A stretch of DNA of 64,000 bases from Roseiarcus sp963816065 (GCA_963816065.1 CAWFJG010000024.1:124001-188000), one strand, 5' to 3'; positions 17,973 through 26,595 are shown, numbered from the stretch's first letter. Numbers and translations: made by a program. Notes: generated by a model not told the origin, from the sequence alone.

Positions 17973-19030
17973 CCGTTTCCGCTCCGGACGCGGAAGCGCT
18001 GATCGAGCGACGGGGCGCGGCCGGCGTCATCGTGCTCAATCGCCCCAAGGCGCTGAACGCGCTGACGCTGACGATGGTCCGACTGATGGCGGCCGCTCTG
18101 GACGCCTGGCAGGACGCGGCGTCGGTCAGCCGGGTGGTGATCTGCGGAGCGGGGGAGAAGGCCTTTTGCGCCGGAGGGGACATCCGGCGGCTTTACGATC
18201 TCGGGCGCGCCGGCCACCACGATCAGCAACTGACATTCTGGCGCGAGGAATACCAGCTCAATGAGCGGATCCGCACCTATCCGAAGCCAGTCGTCGCCCT
18301 GATCGACGGCATCGTGATGGGGGGCGGCGTCGGCGTCTCGATCAACGCTTCGCACCGGGTGGCGGGCGAGCACTTCTCCTTCGCCATGCCGGAGGTCGGC
18401 ATCGGGTTTTTTCCCGACGTTGGCGGAACGTATTTTCTGCCGCGCCTGGAGTGCCGGGCTGGCGTCTATTTGGCGCTGACCGGCCTGCGCGCCAATGCGG
18501 GCGACGCGCTGGCCTTTGGTCTGGCCGAGACCTTCGTTGCCAGTGCGGCGTTCGGCCCGCTCGCGCGTGCCCTCGAGGGCGACGAAGAGGTTCGCGCGAT
18601 CCTCGCCCGTTTCGCCGCCAAGCCGCAGCCGTCCGTTTTGGCAGCCGAGGGAGGCGCACTCGAGGCCTGTTTCGCGCCGGGCAGCCCGGAGTTGATCCTT
18701 TCGGCGCTGGAGGCGGCGGAGCGGAGGGGCCTTGCGTTTGCGGGGCCGGCCCGCGCCGCCATGCTGACAAAGTCCCCGACCAGCCAGGCGCTGGCGCTGC
18801 GCCAGATGGCGCTGGGGCCGACGGTCGATTTCGACGAGGCGCTGCGGATCGAATATCGGATCGTCTCACGGGTCTGCCGCGGTCACGACTTCTATGAGGG
18901 CGTTCGCGCAATCCTTATCGACAAGGACAACCGTCCGGCCTGGAGCGCGCCGCCGTCCGAGGCCGAGATCGACGGCTATTTCGCTTCTCTGGGCGACCTC
19001 GAACTGACTTTTCCCGGTATCCGTTCATGA
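17969..19030 (+). CDS. Enoyl-CoA hydratase/isomerase family protein, 3-hydroxyisobutyryl-CoA hydrolase type
   Basis: A crotonase-fold protein of 353 residues. The oxyanion-hole segment EKAFCAGGDIRRLYD and the signature MPEVGIGFFPDVGGTYFLPR, with Glu and Asp at the positions used for thioester hydrolysis, match 3-hydroxyisobutyryl-CoA hydrolases of valine degradation better than simple hydratases; the length (about 350) fits too. It starts with GTG overlapping adk by four bases and overlaps the next gene by four, so it is part of a compact transcript. No other valine-degradation gene is nearby, so the physiological role is open. Confidence 0.85.
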   Translation: MTVSAPDAEALIERRGAAGVIVLNRPKALNALTLTMVRLMAAALDAWQDAASVSRVVICGAGEKAFCAGGDIRRLYDLGRAGHHDQQLTFWREEYQLNERIRTYPKPVVALIDGIVMGGGVGVSINASHRVAGEHFSFAMPEVGIGFFPDVGGTYFLPRLECRAGVYLALTGLRANAGDALAFGLAETFVASAAFGPLARALEGDEEVRAILARFAAKPQPSVLAAEGGALEACFAPGSPELILSALEAAERRGLAFAGPARAAMLTKSPTSQALALRQMALGPTVDFDEALRIEYRIVSRVCRGHDFYEGVRAILIDKDNRPAWSAPPSEAEIDGYFASLGDLELTFPGIRS

Positions 19031-19497
19031 CTTACCGCCTGCGCCAGAGCCGCGACGGCGCAATCGAGTTCGTCGACGGTTCGCCGCCGCATCCGCCGGA
19101 GGGCACGCTCGGCTCCGTAATCGCCGCTATCGGTTGGGAGACTGCTCTCCTCTGGTACATGCGGACACTGGCCTGGGTCTGGGTGGGGAAGGGCCTGTTC
19201 AACTGGGCGATCATACTCGGCGCTTTTCCAGGGCTCGGCAGCTTCACCACCATGTCGCTGGCGCTGCAGGCGACCATCGTGGCCTTCGCCTGTTTCGACC
19301 TGCTTGCGGCGGTCGGACTTTGGCTCGCCGCCCCCTGGGGCGGCGCCATCTGGCTCTTGTGCGCGGTGGTCGAGGCCGCTTCACCGGTGCTGAGCCCAAG
19401 ATCCGCCGCGATCGGTTATTCGGCCGCGGCGCTCAATATCGTTCTCGCGATCGGATACTTTGCGTTGAGCTGGCTCGCCGTGCGCGAGCGGAATTGA
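19027..19497 (+). CDS. Predicted inner-membrane protein, function unknown
   Basis: A 156-residue protein not recognised as a named family. After about 40 polar residues (including PHPPEGTLG) there are four hydrophobic segments suited to membrane helices, roughly at residues 57-77, 78-98, 100-120 and 128-150. Its ATG overlaps the stop of the preceding acyl-CoA hydrolase gene by four bases, so the two are very probably cotranslated. It ends the + strand run that began with rpsL. Confidence 0.75.
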   Translation: MTYRLRQSRDGAIEFVDGSPPHPPEGTLGSVIAAIGWETALLWYMRTLAWVWVGKGLFNWAIILGAFPGLGSFTTMSLALQATIVAFACFDLLAAVGLWLAAPWGGAIWLLCAVVEAASPVLSPRSAAIGYSAAALNIVLAIGYFALSWLAVRERN

Positions 19498-19695
19498 TTC
19501 GACCAAAGCTGCGGAATTGCGGTTCGCTTTCAGCCAATATTTACCAGGCAGCGAAAACCTTCTGTTCATCTTGATTCTTAGGCCGCTCTTCATGCCATGC
19601 CGCTACAGTCACGCCGATAAGAGGACCGAGCTGAACTTCGGTCGCGGAGAGTCGATCAGGCGAGCGTACAATGCTGGATGCAGTCAGGACTTAGG

Positions 19696-20183
19696 ATGTC
19701 TCCACAATTGGAGAAGCTGAACATCCCGTCGTCGATCTATACTTAGAGACGTTGACGATGGTAGAGCGGCTGCACCGCCGCCTGCTCGACGTCATTAAGG
19801 ACGAATTCGACCGGCGCGGGCGTTCGGACGTCAACGCGATCCAGGCGCTCCTGCTCTTCAATATCGGAGACAAGGAACTCACCGCGGGCGAGCTGCGCAC
19901 CAAGGGCTACTACCTTGGATCGAACGTTTCCTACAACGTCAAGAAACTGGTGGAGCAAGGTTTCCTCCACCACGCCCGCTCGCGCGTCGACCGCCGCGCG
20001 GTGCGCATCAGCCTGACCGAGAAGGGCAAGGACGTTCACGAGATCGTGGCGGGCGTCTACATCAAACACGCGCGCACGATCGAGCAGATCGGGGGCGTCC
20101 CCGGAGGCGAACTCGCTCGCGTCAACCTGTCCTTGCAGCGTCTCGAACGGTATTGGACCGACCAGATCAAATATCGTCTCTGA
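19696..20183 (+). CDS. ldtR: MarR-family regulator LdtR, with a small frameshift near its start
   Basis: This is a winged-helix MarR regulator of the LdtR group, which in Liberibacter and Sinorhizobium controls an adjacent L,D-transpeptidase gene and tolerance to osmotic stress. The core from 19758 is continuous: MVERLHRRLLDVIKDEFDRR, GDKELTAGELRTKGYYLGSN, YNVKKLVEQGFLHHARSR and the C-terminal ERYWTDQIKYRL. The usual N-terminal segment is also present, as MSPQLEKLNIPSSIY from an ATG at 19696, but out of frame: around 19741-19745 two extra bases (or one missing) separate it from ETLTMVERL. With that corrected the protein has about 161 residues. A strong terminator follows, and the probable target gene is next. 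Confidence 0.88.
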
Positions 20184-20216
20184 AACCTTTCGTTCACCAA
20201 ATCCTCGGCAATCGCG

Positions 20217-20247
20217 GGGGCGTCCGGGCTCGGATCGCCCCTTTTCT
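20217..20247 (+). terminator. Factor-independent terminator after ldtR
   Basis: GGGGCG (20217-20222) TCC, six-base loop, GGA, then CGCCCC (20236-20241) followed by TTTTCT. This is a 9-bp stem with a single unpaired T, plus a T-run, 34 bases after the ldtR stop. It separates the regulator transcript from the transpeptidase gene. Confidence 0.8.
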
Positions 20248-20269
20248 GTCGTTATGGCTGCGAACGACA
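20247..20269. promoter_or_regulatory. Candidate LdtR operator (perfect inverted repeat)
   Basis: TGTCGTT (20247-20253) and AACGACA (20263-20269) are perfect 7-base complements with a nine-base spacer. The repeat lies immediately after the ldtR terminator and 130 bases upstream of the L,D-transpeptidase start. The geometry suits a MarR dimer. Binding by LdtR is inferred from gene context only. Confidence 0.4.
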
Positions 20270-20398
20270 TAAAATCGCCCGACTACCCCCTATGCTTCGC
20301 CAGCGCTAACCATAAAATTGCTTTCGGCCGAGACTGTCCTTCACAGGAAGGCTCATGGGTGGCCGGAAAGTGCGCTTCCTTGGGGAGTCTTGAAGTCG

Positions 20399-21685
20399 AT
20401 GGGTGACGGAACGGTTTCGTGGCGGCGCCGCCGCGCTCTTCTCGGCGCGGCGGCATTCGCCGTCTGTGGCTTCATGTCGGCGTCCTTCGTCGCGACGGCG
20501 GCTGACGATGACTTGCAGGCTGAGTGGCCGCAAAGCTACGAGACCTCGCCGGAACTCGCGGTCAGGCGTGAATCCACTCCGGTTCTGTCGGCCGAGACGA
20601 TCTCGGCGACCGAGGCCGCCATCCAGAAATATCAGGAGCTTGCCGCGAAGGGCGGCTGGAGCCCGGTGCCGTCGGTTGGCGAACTTCAGATCGGCTCCAA
20701 GAGCCGGGCGGTCGAAGCTCTGCGAGCGCGCTTGGTCGCGACGGGGGACCTCGACACGATCGCCGGGCAGGGCGAGACGTACGACTCTTTCGTCGAAGCC
20801 GGCGTCAAACGCTTTCAGGCGCGCGATGGCCTTAATCGGAGCGGCGTCGTCGACAAGGAGACGCTTCAGGCGCTCAACGTCGGCGCCGAGGCGCGGCTGC
20901 AGCAGCTCGAGACCAATCTGGTCCGTCTGCGCTCCTATTCGGGCGATCTCGGTCCGCGCTTCGTCATTGTCAATCTTCCAGCGGCTTCGGTCGAGACGGT
21001 TGAAAATGGCGTTGTCTACTCGCATCACCGCGCCGGCGTCGGCCGCATCGACCGGCAATCGCCAATCATGCAGACGAGGGCGACCGAGATCAATTTCAAC
21101 CCGTTCTGGCACGTTCCACCTTCGTTGATCAAAAAAGACCTGATTCCGAAGATGAAGGCCGACCCCAACTATCTGGCGGACGAGAAGATCCATATCCTGG
21201 ACAGCGCCGGGCAGGAGGTTTCGCCCTCGTCGATCAATTGGAACACCGATCAGGCGACGCACTTCACCTACCGACAGGATACCGGCGCCGACCTCAATTC
21301 GCTCGGCTTCGTACGCATCAACATCCCGAACCCCTACGGCGTCTACATGCACGATACGCCTGAGAAGGGCGTGTTCGGCGACGACTTCCGCTTCGTGTCA
21401 TCGGGCTGCGTGCGCGTTCAGGACGTGCGCGACTATGTCGCCTGGCTGCTCAAGGACAACCCGGGCTGGAGCCGCGATCAGATCGACGAGACGATCCGCT
21501 CCGGCCAGCGCGTGGACGTCAAGCTGACCACGCCGGTCCCGGTCTACTGGGTGTACATCACGGCTTGGGCGACGCCGGACGGACTCGTGCAGTTCCGCCC
21601 CGACATCTATCAGCGCGACGGGGCCGGCCCCGGACCGATCGCGTCCGCTGTTCCCTCGCAGCCGATGGCAGTTCCGCAGGAATAA
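20399..21685 (+). CDS. Exported L,D-transpeptidase (YkuD domain) with a peptidoglycan-binding domain
   Basis: A 428-residue exported enzyme that crosslinks peptidoglycan stems or attaches proteins to them in the periplasm. After a signal peptide with RRRRALLGAAAFAVCGF it has a peptidoglycan-binding domain (SVGELQIGSKSRAVEALRAR, about residues 90-150). The YkuD catalytic domain follows, with the nucleophile in SSGCVRVQD near residue 335 and the upstream HDTPEKGVFG. The start chosen, ATG at 20399, gives the signal peptide and has TGGGGAG 12 bases upstream; an earlier in-frame ATG at 20318 adds an unlikely leader. The neighbouring LdtR regulator makes this its most probable target, as for ldtP in related bacteria. 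Confidence 0.9.
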   Translation: MGDGTVSWRRRRALLGAAAFAVCGFMSASFVATAADDDLQAEWPQSYETSPELAVRRESTPVLSAETISATEAAIQKYQELAAKGGWSPVPSVGELQIGSKSRAVEALRARLVATGDLDTIAGQGETYDSFVEAGVKRFQARDGLNRSGVVDKETLQALNVGAEARLQQLETNLVRLRSYSGDLGPRFVIVNLPAASVETVENGVVYSHHRAGVGRIDRQSPIMQTRATEINFNPFWHVPPSLIKKDLIPKMKADPNYLADEKIHILDSAGQEVSPSSINWNTDQATHFTYRQDTGADLNSLGFVRINIPNPYGVYMHDTPEKGVFGDDFRFVSSGCVRVQDVRDYVAWLLKDNPGWSRDQIDETIRSGQRVDVKLTTPVPVYWVYITAWATPDGLVQFRPDIYQRDGAGPGPIASAVPSQPMAVPQE

Positions 21686-21812
21686 CGGCAACGGCGGACG
21701 CTCGGCGGCCGTCGATCCGGGACCGACGGTTTCCGCCAATACCTGTCCAGGGGCGAACGTATATCAGGCGGCCGTCTGGAGGTCCGGGAAGGTCCGACAA
21801 AGAGGAGCCGTC

Positions 21813-22409
21813 ATGTACGTTGTCTTCGACATCGGCAACGTGCTCATTGGCTGGAACCCGCGTAATCTCTTCCGCAAGGTGATGGGCGACCGGCGGATGG
21901 AACAGCTGTTTTCGACCGCACTCAGCATGGATTTCGTGCGACACACGGACGTTGCTGGGAGCTTCGCGGACGCGGTCGAGGAACGGGCGGCCGCCTACCC
22001 GGAATTCGCGGAGGCGTTGCAACTCTTTCGCCGCCGCTGGCTCGAGACCCTCGGTCCGCCGATCGAGGCGAATGTCGAGCTGCTCCGCCGCCTTCGCGCC
22101 TCGAAGCGGCCAGTGTATGCGCTGAGCAACTTCGCCGCCGAGACCTTCGCCATCGCCGAAGACTTGCATCCTTTTCTCAAGGAGTTCGACGTGCGCGTCA
22201 TTTCGGGTCACGTCGGCGTCGCAAAGCCCGATCGACGCATCTACGAGGTTCTGTTCGAGCGTGTCGGGCACGCTCCAAACGAGTTGCTGTTCATCGACAA
22301 CTCGCTCGCCAACGTCCACGCCTCGGAAGCGCTCGGCATGCCGGCGATCCACTACACCCCGGACCTCGACCTTGAGCAGGAGCTTTGTGCGCGGGGCGCG
22401 CTGACCTGA
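21813..22409 (+). CDS. HAD-family hydrolase (YihX-like phosphatase)
   Basis: A 198-residue haloacid-dehalogenase phosphatase, cytoplasmic. Motif I is FDIGNVL at residues 5-11: the nucleophile Asp6 is present, while the second acidic position is Gly, as in E. coli YihX (FDLGNV). Motif II is YALSNF near 105, motif III lysine is in GVAKPDRRIYE near 146, and motif IV is FIDNS near 168. Substrates of this subgroup are sugar phosphates, but none can be assigned here. AGAGGAG stands nine bases before the ATG. Confidence 0.85.
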   Translation: MYVVFDIGNVLIGWNPRNLFRKVMGDRRMEQLFSTALSMDFVRHTDVAGSFADAVEERAAAYPEFAEALQLFRRRWLETLGPPIEANVELLRRLRASKRPVYALSNFAAETFAIAEDLHPFLKEFDVRVISGHVGVAKPDRRIYEVLFERVGHAPNELLFIDNSLANVHASEALGMPAIHYTPDLDLEQELCARGALT

Positions 22410-22429
22410 GGCGAGGCGACCCGGCGAAG

Positions 22430-22651
22430 CTATCTTCCGAGGTCGGCGTTGAGCGCGGCCGGATGCCCCATGTCGAGGCAGTTGCGCCGCCCCTCGTCGA
22501 GGCACCGCGCGATTTCCCGTTGCCGCTCGATGGCGGTGAAGGCCCAATAGCCGAGCGCCGCGATCACCACGACGGCTATCAGCGCGACCAGGTTCGCCCG
22601 GTTCGAGCCTGACGGCTCCTCGCCACCGTTTTCGGATCGCATCCCGCTCAT
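22430..22651 (-). CDS. Small single-span membrane protein, unknown function
   Basis: About 73 residues: a polar N-terminus (MSGMRSENGGEEPSGSNRA), one hydrophobic helix (LVALIAVVVIAALGYWAF) and a polar tail with two cysteines (IARCLDEGRRNCLDMGH). It is convergent with the HAD gene. There is no clear ribosome-binding site and either of two close ATGs could serve. No family was recognised. Confidence 0.5.
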   Translation of the reverse strand: MSGMRSENGGEEPSGSNRANLVALIAVVVIAALGYWAFTAIERQREIARCLDEGRRNCLDMGHPAALNADLGR

Positions 22652-22826
22652 GCGCTCAGGCTTCAGCAAGCTAACCCCGATGAGCGTCGCGCTCGCAAAA
22701 GACCGTACTTGGAGGCGAAGGGCCATTCAAGTTCCCGCCGCCCGCGGCAATCACGCCTCAGTACGGCTCGAAGATGGCGCGCAGCCGTCATTGAGCGCGT
22801 TCGGTCGCGACCATGTTCGGCCGCCG

Positions 22827-23372
22827 TCACGGCAGTTTCCTGATGAACCCGGCGAGGCGCATCAGGCCCTCCGGCCAGGGGCCATGGCCGCTATCGGCGT
22901 CGAGGCCGCCGGCTTGTCCGGCGTCGATCAGATCCGCGCCCCATTCGGCCGCGAGCGCGGCGACGTCGTCATAGTCGCCCTCGGCGTCGTTGCGGCTGGC
23001 GACGACGACCGCCGGCCAGGGCAGTGGAGCGCCGGGCAGGGGCCACGCGCCGCCTGTCACGCGATCGAGGCCCGCGCGGTCGGTCGGGGAGACAAGGAAG
23101 GCGCCGCGGATGTCTGCGCCCCCGAGCCCGAACGCGGCGCTGGCGATGGCTGCCGAGCCGATCCCGTGGCCGACGAACAGCACGGGCCGTGTGGCTGTGC
23201 GGACGGCGTCCGCGATGGCGCCGGTCCATGTCTCCAGCCGCGTTGAGCGGACATCGTCCGGCGTCACGATGCGGGCGGTTGAGAGCTTGGCGGCCCATCG
23301 GCTCGGCCAGTCGTCTTCATCGGCGCCGCCCAGACGGGGAACGATCAGAACGTCGAAGTCGGAAATGCGCAT
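22827..23372 (-). CDS. RBBP9/YdeN-type alpha/beta hydrolase homologue lacking the nucleophile serine
   Basis: A 181-residue protein that follows the RBBP9/YdeN pattern: an N-terminal strand VLIVPRLGG, DDWPSRWAA, a nucleophile-elbow segment VLFVGHGIGSAA near residue 97, and the C-terminal SGHGPWPEG with the histidine. The serine expected in the elbow (GHSxG) is Gly, encoded GGG, so the serine codon is at least two changes away and this is less likely a single error. Without it normal serine hydrolysis would fail; the protein may be inactive as a hydrolase or have another role. The start ATG is at 23372. Confidence 0.75.
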   Translation of the reverse strand: MRISDFDVLIVPRLGGADEDDWPSRWAAKLSTARIVTPDDVRSTRLETWTGAIADAVRTATRPVLFVGHGIGSAAIASAAFGLGGADIRGAFLVSPTDRAGLDRVTGGAWPLPGAPLPWPAVVVASRNDAEGDYDDVAALAAEWGADLIDAGQAGGLDADSGHGPWPEGLMRLAGFIRKLP

Positions 23373-23605
23373 CAAAAACGCCTAGCCGGGATGCATGGCG
23401 AAACAAGGGGCATGGCAGCTCCGGGGACGCCCGGCACGCAAAGCACCGAGTCGTTTTGTCCACAGTCAATGTGTCACAAATATAGCTGATGTTGCGTTAA
23501 ACAGCGGCGTGTCGTGGCTACTCGGTAGCAAGCTTGAATTTAGAATCAAGTTTCGTCAATATTGAAGATAACGCGTCGCGAAAAACGGCGGAGAGGATAA
23601 GGGTC

Positions 23606-24409
23606 ATGAGAGCGCATTATGGGTCGACTCTCGCCGCGGCGTTGCTGGCGATGGCGTTCAGCATTAGCGACGGGGCCGCAAGCATCATCCTGGCGCCCAA
23701 CCCGCCGCCGGCGGCCACGACCGCAACCAATGTGTCCCCTGACCCCGACCTTTCGGTGACGACCACCGCCCTCACCTACCAGGCGGCCGCTGATCAGGCG
23801 ATGAACACCGCATTGGGTGCGCAGTTTCCAACGTGGAAATTCATTTACCTAAACAACGGACTGAACGGAACGTTGACCATCAACAGCTACGCGCCAGAGG
23901 TGCTTGGCGACGACTTCGGCGGGGCGGAGATCAGCGCGACTTACGCGCCGGGGGCCGGTGATCCCGTGCTCGCCGATCTCCACTTCATCCAACTCGTTAC
24001 GACCAACCTTCCGCTCGGCGGCGGAGGCGTCAACGGCTACATCGACCCGCTGCCGAACGACGATACACTGCCTTTCTATTGGACGACGGCGGAGGACGGG
24101 ACCTCTAAGGCGAACGGCTCCTATACGTTTGCCGATTTCTCGAAGAGGCTCCCGCCCTCGGGATCGGCCTCGACAACCTGGAGCAGCGAACTGCTGCTGG
24201 CCTCGTGGACGGATCCGGGCGGCGCCGATTGGATCGACCAGGCGCCCCCCGCAGGCCAGACCGTCTTTGTCTATGACGGCGTCAACTGGGGCTGGACGCT
24301 GACCGACCCAGCGGATGCGGTTCCGGAGGCCGGCGCCTGGTCGCTCATGATCGCCGGGTTTCTTGGGCTTGCCGCAGTCGCGCGGCAGCGCAAGGGCTCG
24401 GCGGCTTGA
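23606..24409 (+). CDS. Exported protein with a PEPxxWA-type C-terminal sorting tail
   Basis: A 267-residue protein with an N-terminal signal peptide (YGSTLAAALLAMAFSI), a Thr/Ala/Pro-rich stretch and a beta-rich body without recognised domain. It ends with VPEAGAWSLMIAGFLGLAAV followed by ARQRK. This is the tripartite PEP-CTERM tail (motif, membrane helix, basic end) recognised by exosortase-type systems; the motif here reads PEAGAW instead of PEPxxW. The gene has GAGAGGATAAGGG before its ATG. No exosortase is in the window. A second tail of this type occurs on the esterase near 34.4 kb. Confidence 0.75.
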   Translation: MRAHYGSTLAAALLAMAFSISDGAASIILAPNPPPAATTATNVSPDPDLSVTTTALTYQAAADQAMNTALGAQFPTWKFIYLNNGLNGTLTINSYAPEVLGDDFGGAEISATYAPGAGDPVLADLHFIQLVTTNLPLGGGGVNGYIDPLPNDDTLPFYWTTAEDGTSKANGSYTFADFSKRLPPSGSASTTWSSELLLASWTDPGGADWIDQAPPAGQTVFVYDGVNWGWTLTDPADAVPEAGAWSLMIAGFLGLAAVARQRKGSAA

Positions 24410-24440
24410 GGTGAAGGCGGGGGACGCTCGGACGGATGGG

Positions 24441-24824
24441 ATGTCGCCGTTCGCACCGCGCGCCTGGGCGGCCGGCGTTTGGCTCCTCGTTTCGTCAGGC
24501 GCGTTCGGGGCGTCTGCGGTGACGCTGGAAGTCGGCGACCGTGTATCTTTGCCCGCCTCTCCCGACGCGCAAATTTCCTTGAAGGATGCCCGCTCGGGGA
24601 GGATTGTCTATGTCGAGAGCGGCGGACTGAAGCTCGTTGCGCTCAACCCGGACGGCCACGTCGCCTGGATCGCGGACATCGCCGCCGCAGCGAGGGGGAA
24701 GCCGCCGGCGCCGATCCGCAATCTGCGTCTGGACGGCCGAAATCTGGAGGCGACGTGCGGAAAGCGCGACACGTTCGTCGTCGACGTCGATACCGGCGCT
24801 GTCCGGTATCTCGGTTCGGACTAA
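24441..24824 (+). CDS. Small exported protein of unknown function
   Basis: About 127 residues: a signal-peptide-like start (MSPFAPRAWAAGVWLLVSSG, then AFGASA) and a soluble part with short beta strands (VTLEVGDRVSLP, GRIVYVESGGLKLVALNPDG, FVVDVDTGAVRYLG), which recalls one blade of a beta-propeller. No family was assigned. It lies 31 bases after the sorting-tail protein and may be cotranscribed. The start codon is uncertain. Confidence 0.55.
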   Translation: MSPFAPRAWAAGVWLLVSSGAFGASAVTLEVGDRVSLPASPDAQISLKDARSGRIVYVESGGLKLVALNPDGHVAWIADIAAAARGKPPAPIRNLRLDGRNLEATCGKRDTFVVDVDTGAVRYLGSD

Positions 24825-24940
24825 ACCGGACCGATTGTGTCGTCACGGGCGGCAGAGTCGTCGGTATTGGCGGCTGCGCCGCGCCGGCCGACGAACAGGA
24901 CCGGCCGGCCGCACGCGACCTCGACGATCGCGCCATCCAG

Positions 24941-25090
24941 TCACGCGGATGACCCCGCCGCCGCGGAGGGAAGCAGCGGAAGCCAGCGCCGCGAGGCGCT
25001 GTAGATCGTGTTCCGGCTCGCTTCCCGCACGGCGACATGGGTGAAGCCCAAGACAGCCGGATAGTTGTAGGCCTCGTCGGCGGACGCGAC
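24941..25090 (-). pseudogene. C-terminal remnant of an unidentified gene
   Basis: On the minus strand a protein-like end can be read (YNYPAVLGFTHVAVREASRN, then TIYSASRRWLPLLP) that stops at 24941. Upstream it is lost where the IS630 relic begins. The family was not recognised. It may be a gene cut by that insertion. Bases 24825-24940 hold nothing clear. Confidence 0.3.
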
Positions 25091-25100
25091 GCGATCACCA

Positions 25101-25956
25101 GACAAAAGAGGAGCGCGCTCGGCTTGAGGAGTTCGTCCGCAAGGGCAAGCGCGCCGGTCATCTGCTGACGAAAGCCCGCATTCTATTGAAGGCGGACGTG
25201 TCGGAAGCTGGCGACGGATAGTGCGACAGCTGGATGGCCGAGGCGCTGGGCGCCAGCGTCGCGACGGTCGAGCGGACGCGGCGGCAACTCGTCGAGGAAG
25301 GCTTCGAAGCCGTCCTGACGCGCAAGTGCAATCCCAATTCCGCCCCGCGCCGGATTTCGACGGCGCCGCGGAAGCCAAGCTGATCGCGTTGGCTTGCGGG
25401 CCGGCTCCGGCGGGCCGCGCCAGATGGACGCTAAGTCTCCTGGAGGAGAAGGTCATCGAACTGCAGATTGTCGAGAGGGCCAGCGACACACCCCCACACC
25501 CCCCCCCCCCCCACGTTCGCGCCGCTGGAAGGCTGGCGCTACGTGAAAGTCACCGACCGCCGCGCGGCCGTCGATTACGCCTACGCCCTCAAGGAACCTG
25601 TCCGATACGCATTTTCCCGCAGCCGACAAGATCGTTCTGGTCCAGGACAATCTCAGCACACATACGACCGCGTCGCTCTACGAAGCCTTCCCCGCCGCCG
25701 AAGCGCGTCGCCTCGTCGAACGGTTCGAGTGGCATTACACGCCCAAGCACGGAAGCTGGCTCGACATGGCCGAATCCGAACTCGCCGTTCTCTCGACCCA
25801 GTGTCTCGATCGCCGCATCCCCGACAAGCCAGAACTGATCGCCGAAGTCGCATCTGGGACCTGCATCGCAACACCCATCACGCCAAGGCCGACTGGCAAT
25901 TCACGACCGCCGACGCCCGCGTCAAGCTCGCAAGGCTGTACTCTCAGTTCGAATGA
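25101..25956 (+). pseudogene. Decayed IS630-family transposase
   Basis: Fragments in several frames belong to one IS630-type (DDE) transposase. They run from the N-terminal helix-turn-helix (ALGASVATVERTRRQLVEEG) to the C-terminal catalytic part (KIVLVQDNLSTHTTASLYEA, WHYTPKHGSWLDMAESELAV, QCLDRRIPDKPELIAEV). The middle with the first catalytic Asp is missing, there are stop codons and frameshifts, and a run of 14 C sits at the break. It cannot make an active protein. It differs from the younger IS630 element at 61.4-62.5 kb. Confidence 0.85.
25499..25512. repeat. Poly-C run of 14 bases
   Basis: A homopolymer of 14 C, preceded by CACCCCCACA, inside the decayed IS630 transposase and at the point where its middle is missing. 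It is the longest homopolymer seen in the window. Confidence 0.95.
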
Positions 25957-26028
25957 CTCGGACCACTACTCGCGCCAAGCCAAGGCGAGTGCGGAAGGAA
26001 ACGGCAATCGCGCCGGCGAGCGCGTCGA

Positions 26029-26595
26029 CTATTCTTCGAGCTCGCTGTCCCAGTAAAGATAGTCCATCCAACTGTCGTGCAAGTAGTTCGGCGGGAACGC
26101 CCGGCCGTTCTGGTGCAGATCGTGCACCGTCGGCTGATAGGGCTCCGTCGCCGGCCACATTCGCGCGACCGACGGCAGCATGTCCGCCTTCCGGAGATTG
26201 CAGACCGAGCAAGCGGCGACCACGTTCTCCCAGCTCGTCACGCCGCCCTTGGAGCGCGGGATGACGTGGTCGAACGTCAGCTCCTCCCGCTCGCCGCAGT
26301 ACTGGCAGGTGAACCGGTCGCGCAGGAAAACGTTAAATCGGGTGAACGCCGGGAAGCGGGTCGGCTTGACGTAGCTTTTCAGCGACACGACCGAGGGAAG
26401 CCGCATCTCGAACGATGGGCTGCGAACCAGCGTCTCGTATTCGGAGAGGATGTTGACCCGGTCGAGGAAGACCGCCTTGATAGCGTCCTGCCAGCACCAG
26501 ATGGACAGGGGATAATAGCTGAGCGGCCGAAAGTCCGCATTCAACACGAGAGCCGGGCAGTTGCCTGGCGAAAGCGCTTGAACATGAACAGTCAC
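26029..26595 (-). CDS. HNH endonuclease family protein (conserved alphaproteobacterial type)
   Basis: A 188-residue protein almost universal in alphaproteobacteria. The N-terminal part LNADFRPLSYYPLSIWCWQD precedes the HNH nuclease fold: a CQYCG zinc pair near residue 112, the catalytic LTFDHVIPRSKGG, ENVVAACSVCNLRK with the second zinc pair, and the family end PPNYLHDSWMDYLYWD. The likely role is DNA nicking or cleavage in repair, but it is not established. The start chosen is the GTG at 26595, with GGAGGTACGGAG shortly upstream; an ATG 27 bases further up is possible. Confidence 0.88.
   Translation of the reverse strand: MTVHVQALSPGNCPALVLNADFRPLSYYPLSIWCWQDAIKAVFLDRVNILSEYETLVRSPSFEMRLPSVVSLKSYVKPTRFPAFTRFNVFLRDRFTCQYCGEREELTFDHVIPRSKGGVTSWENVVAACSVCNLRKADMLPSVARMWPATEPYQPTVHDLHQNGRAFPPNYLHDSWMDYLYWDSELEE

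Noticed and set aside
25499..25512. Poly-C run as a phase-variation switch
   Set aside because: The gene it lies in is a multiply broken transposase with a missing middle, so there is no intact product to switch.
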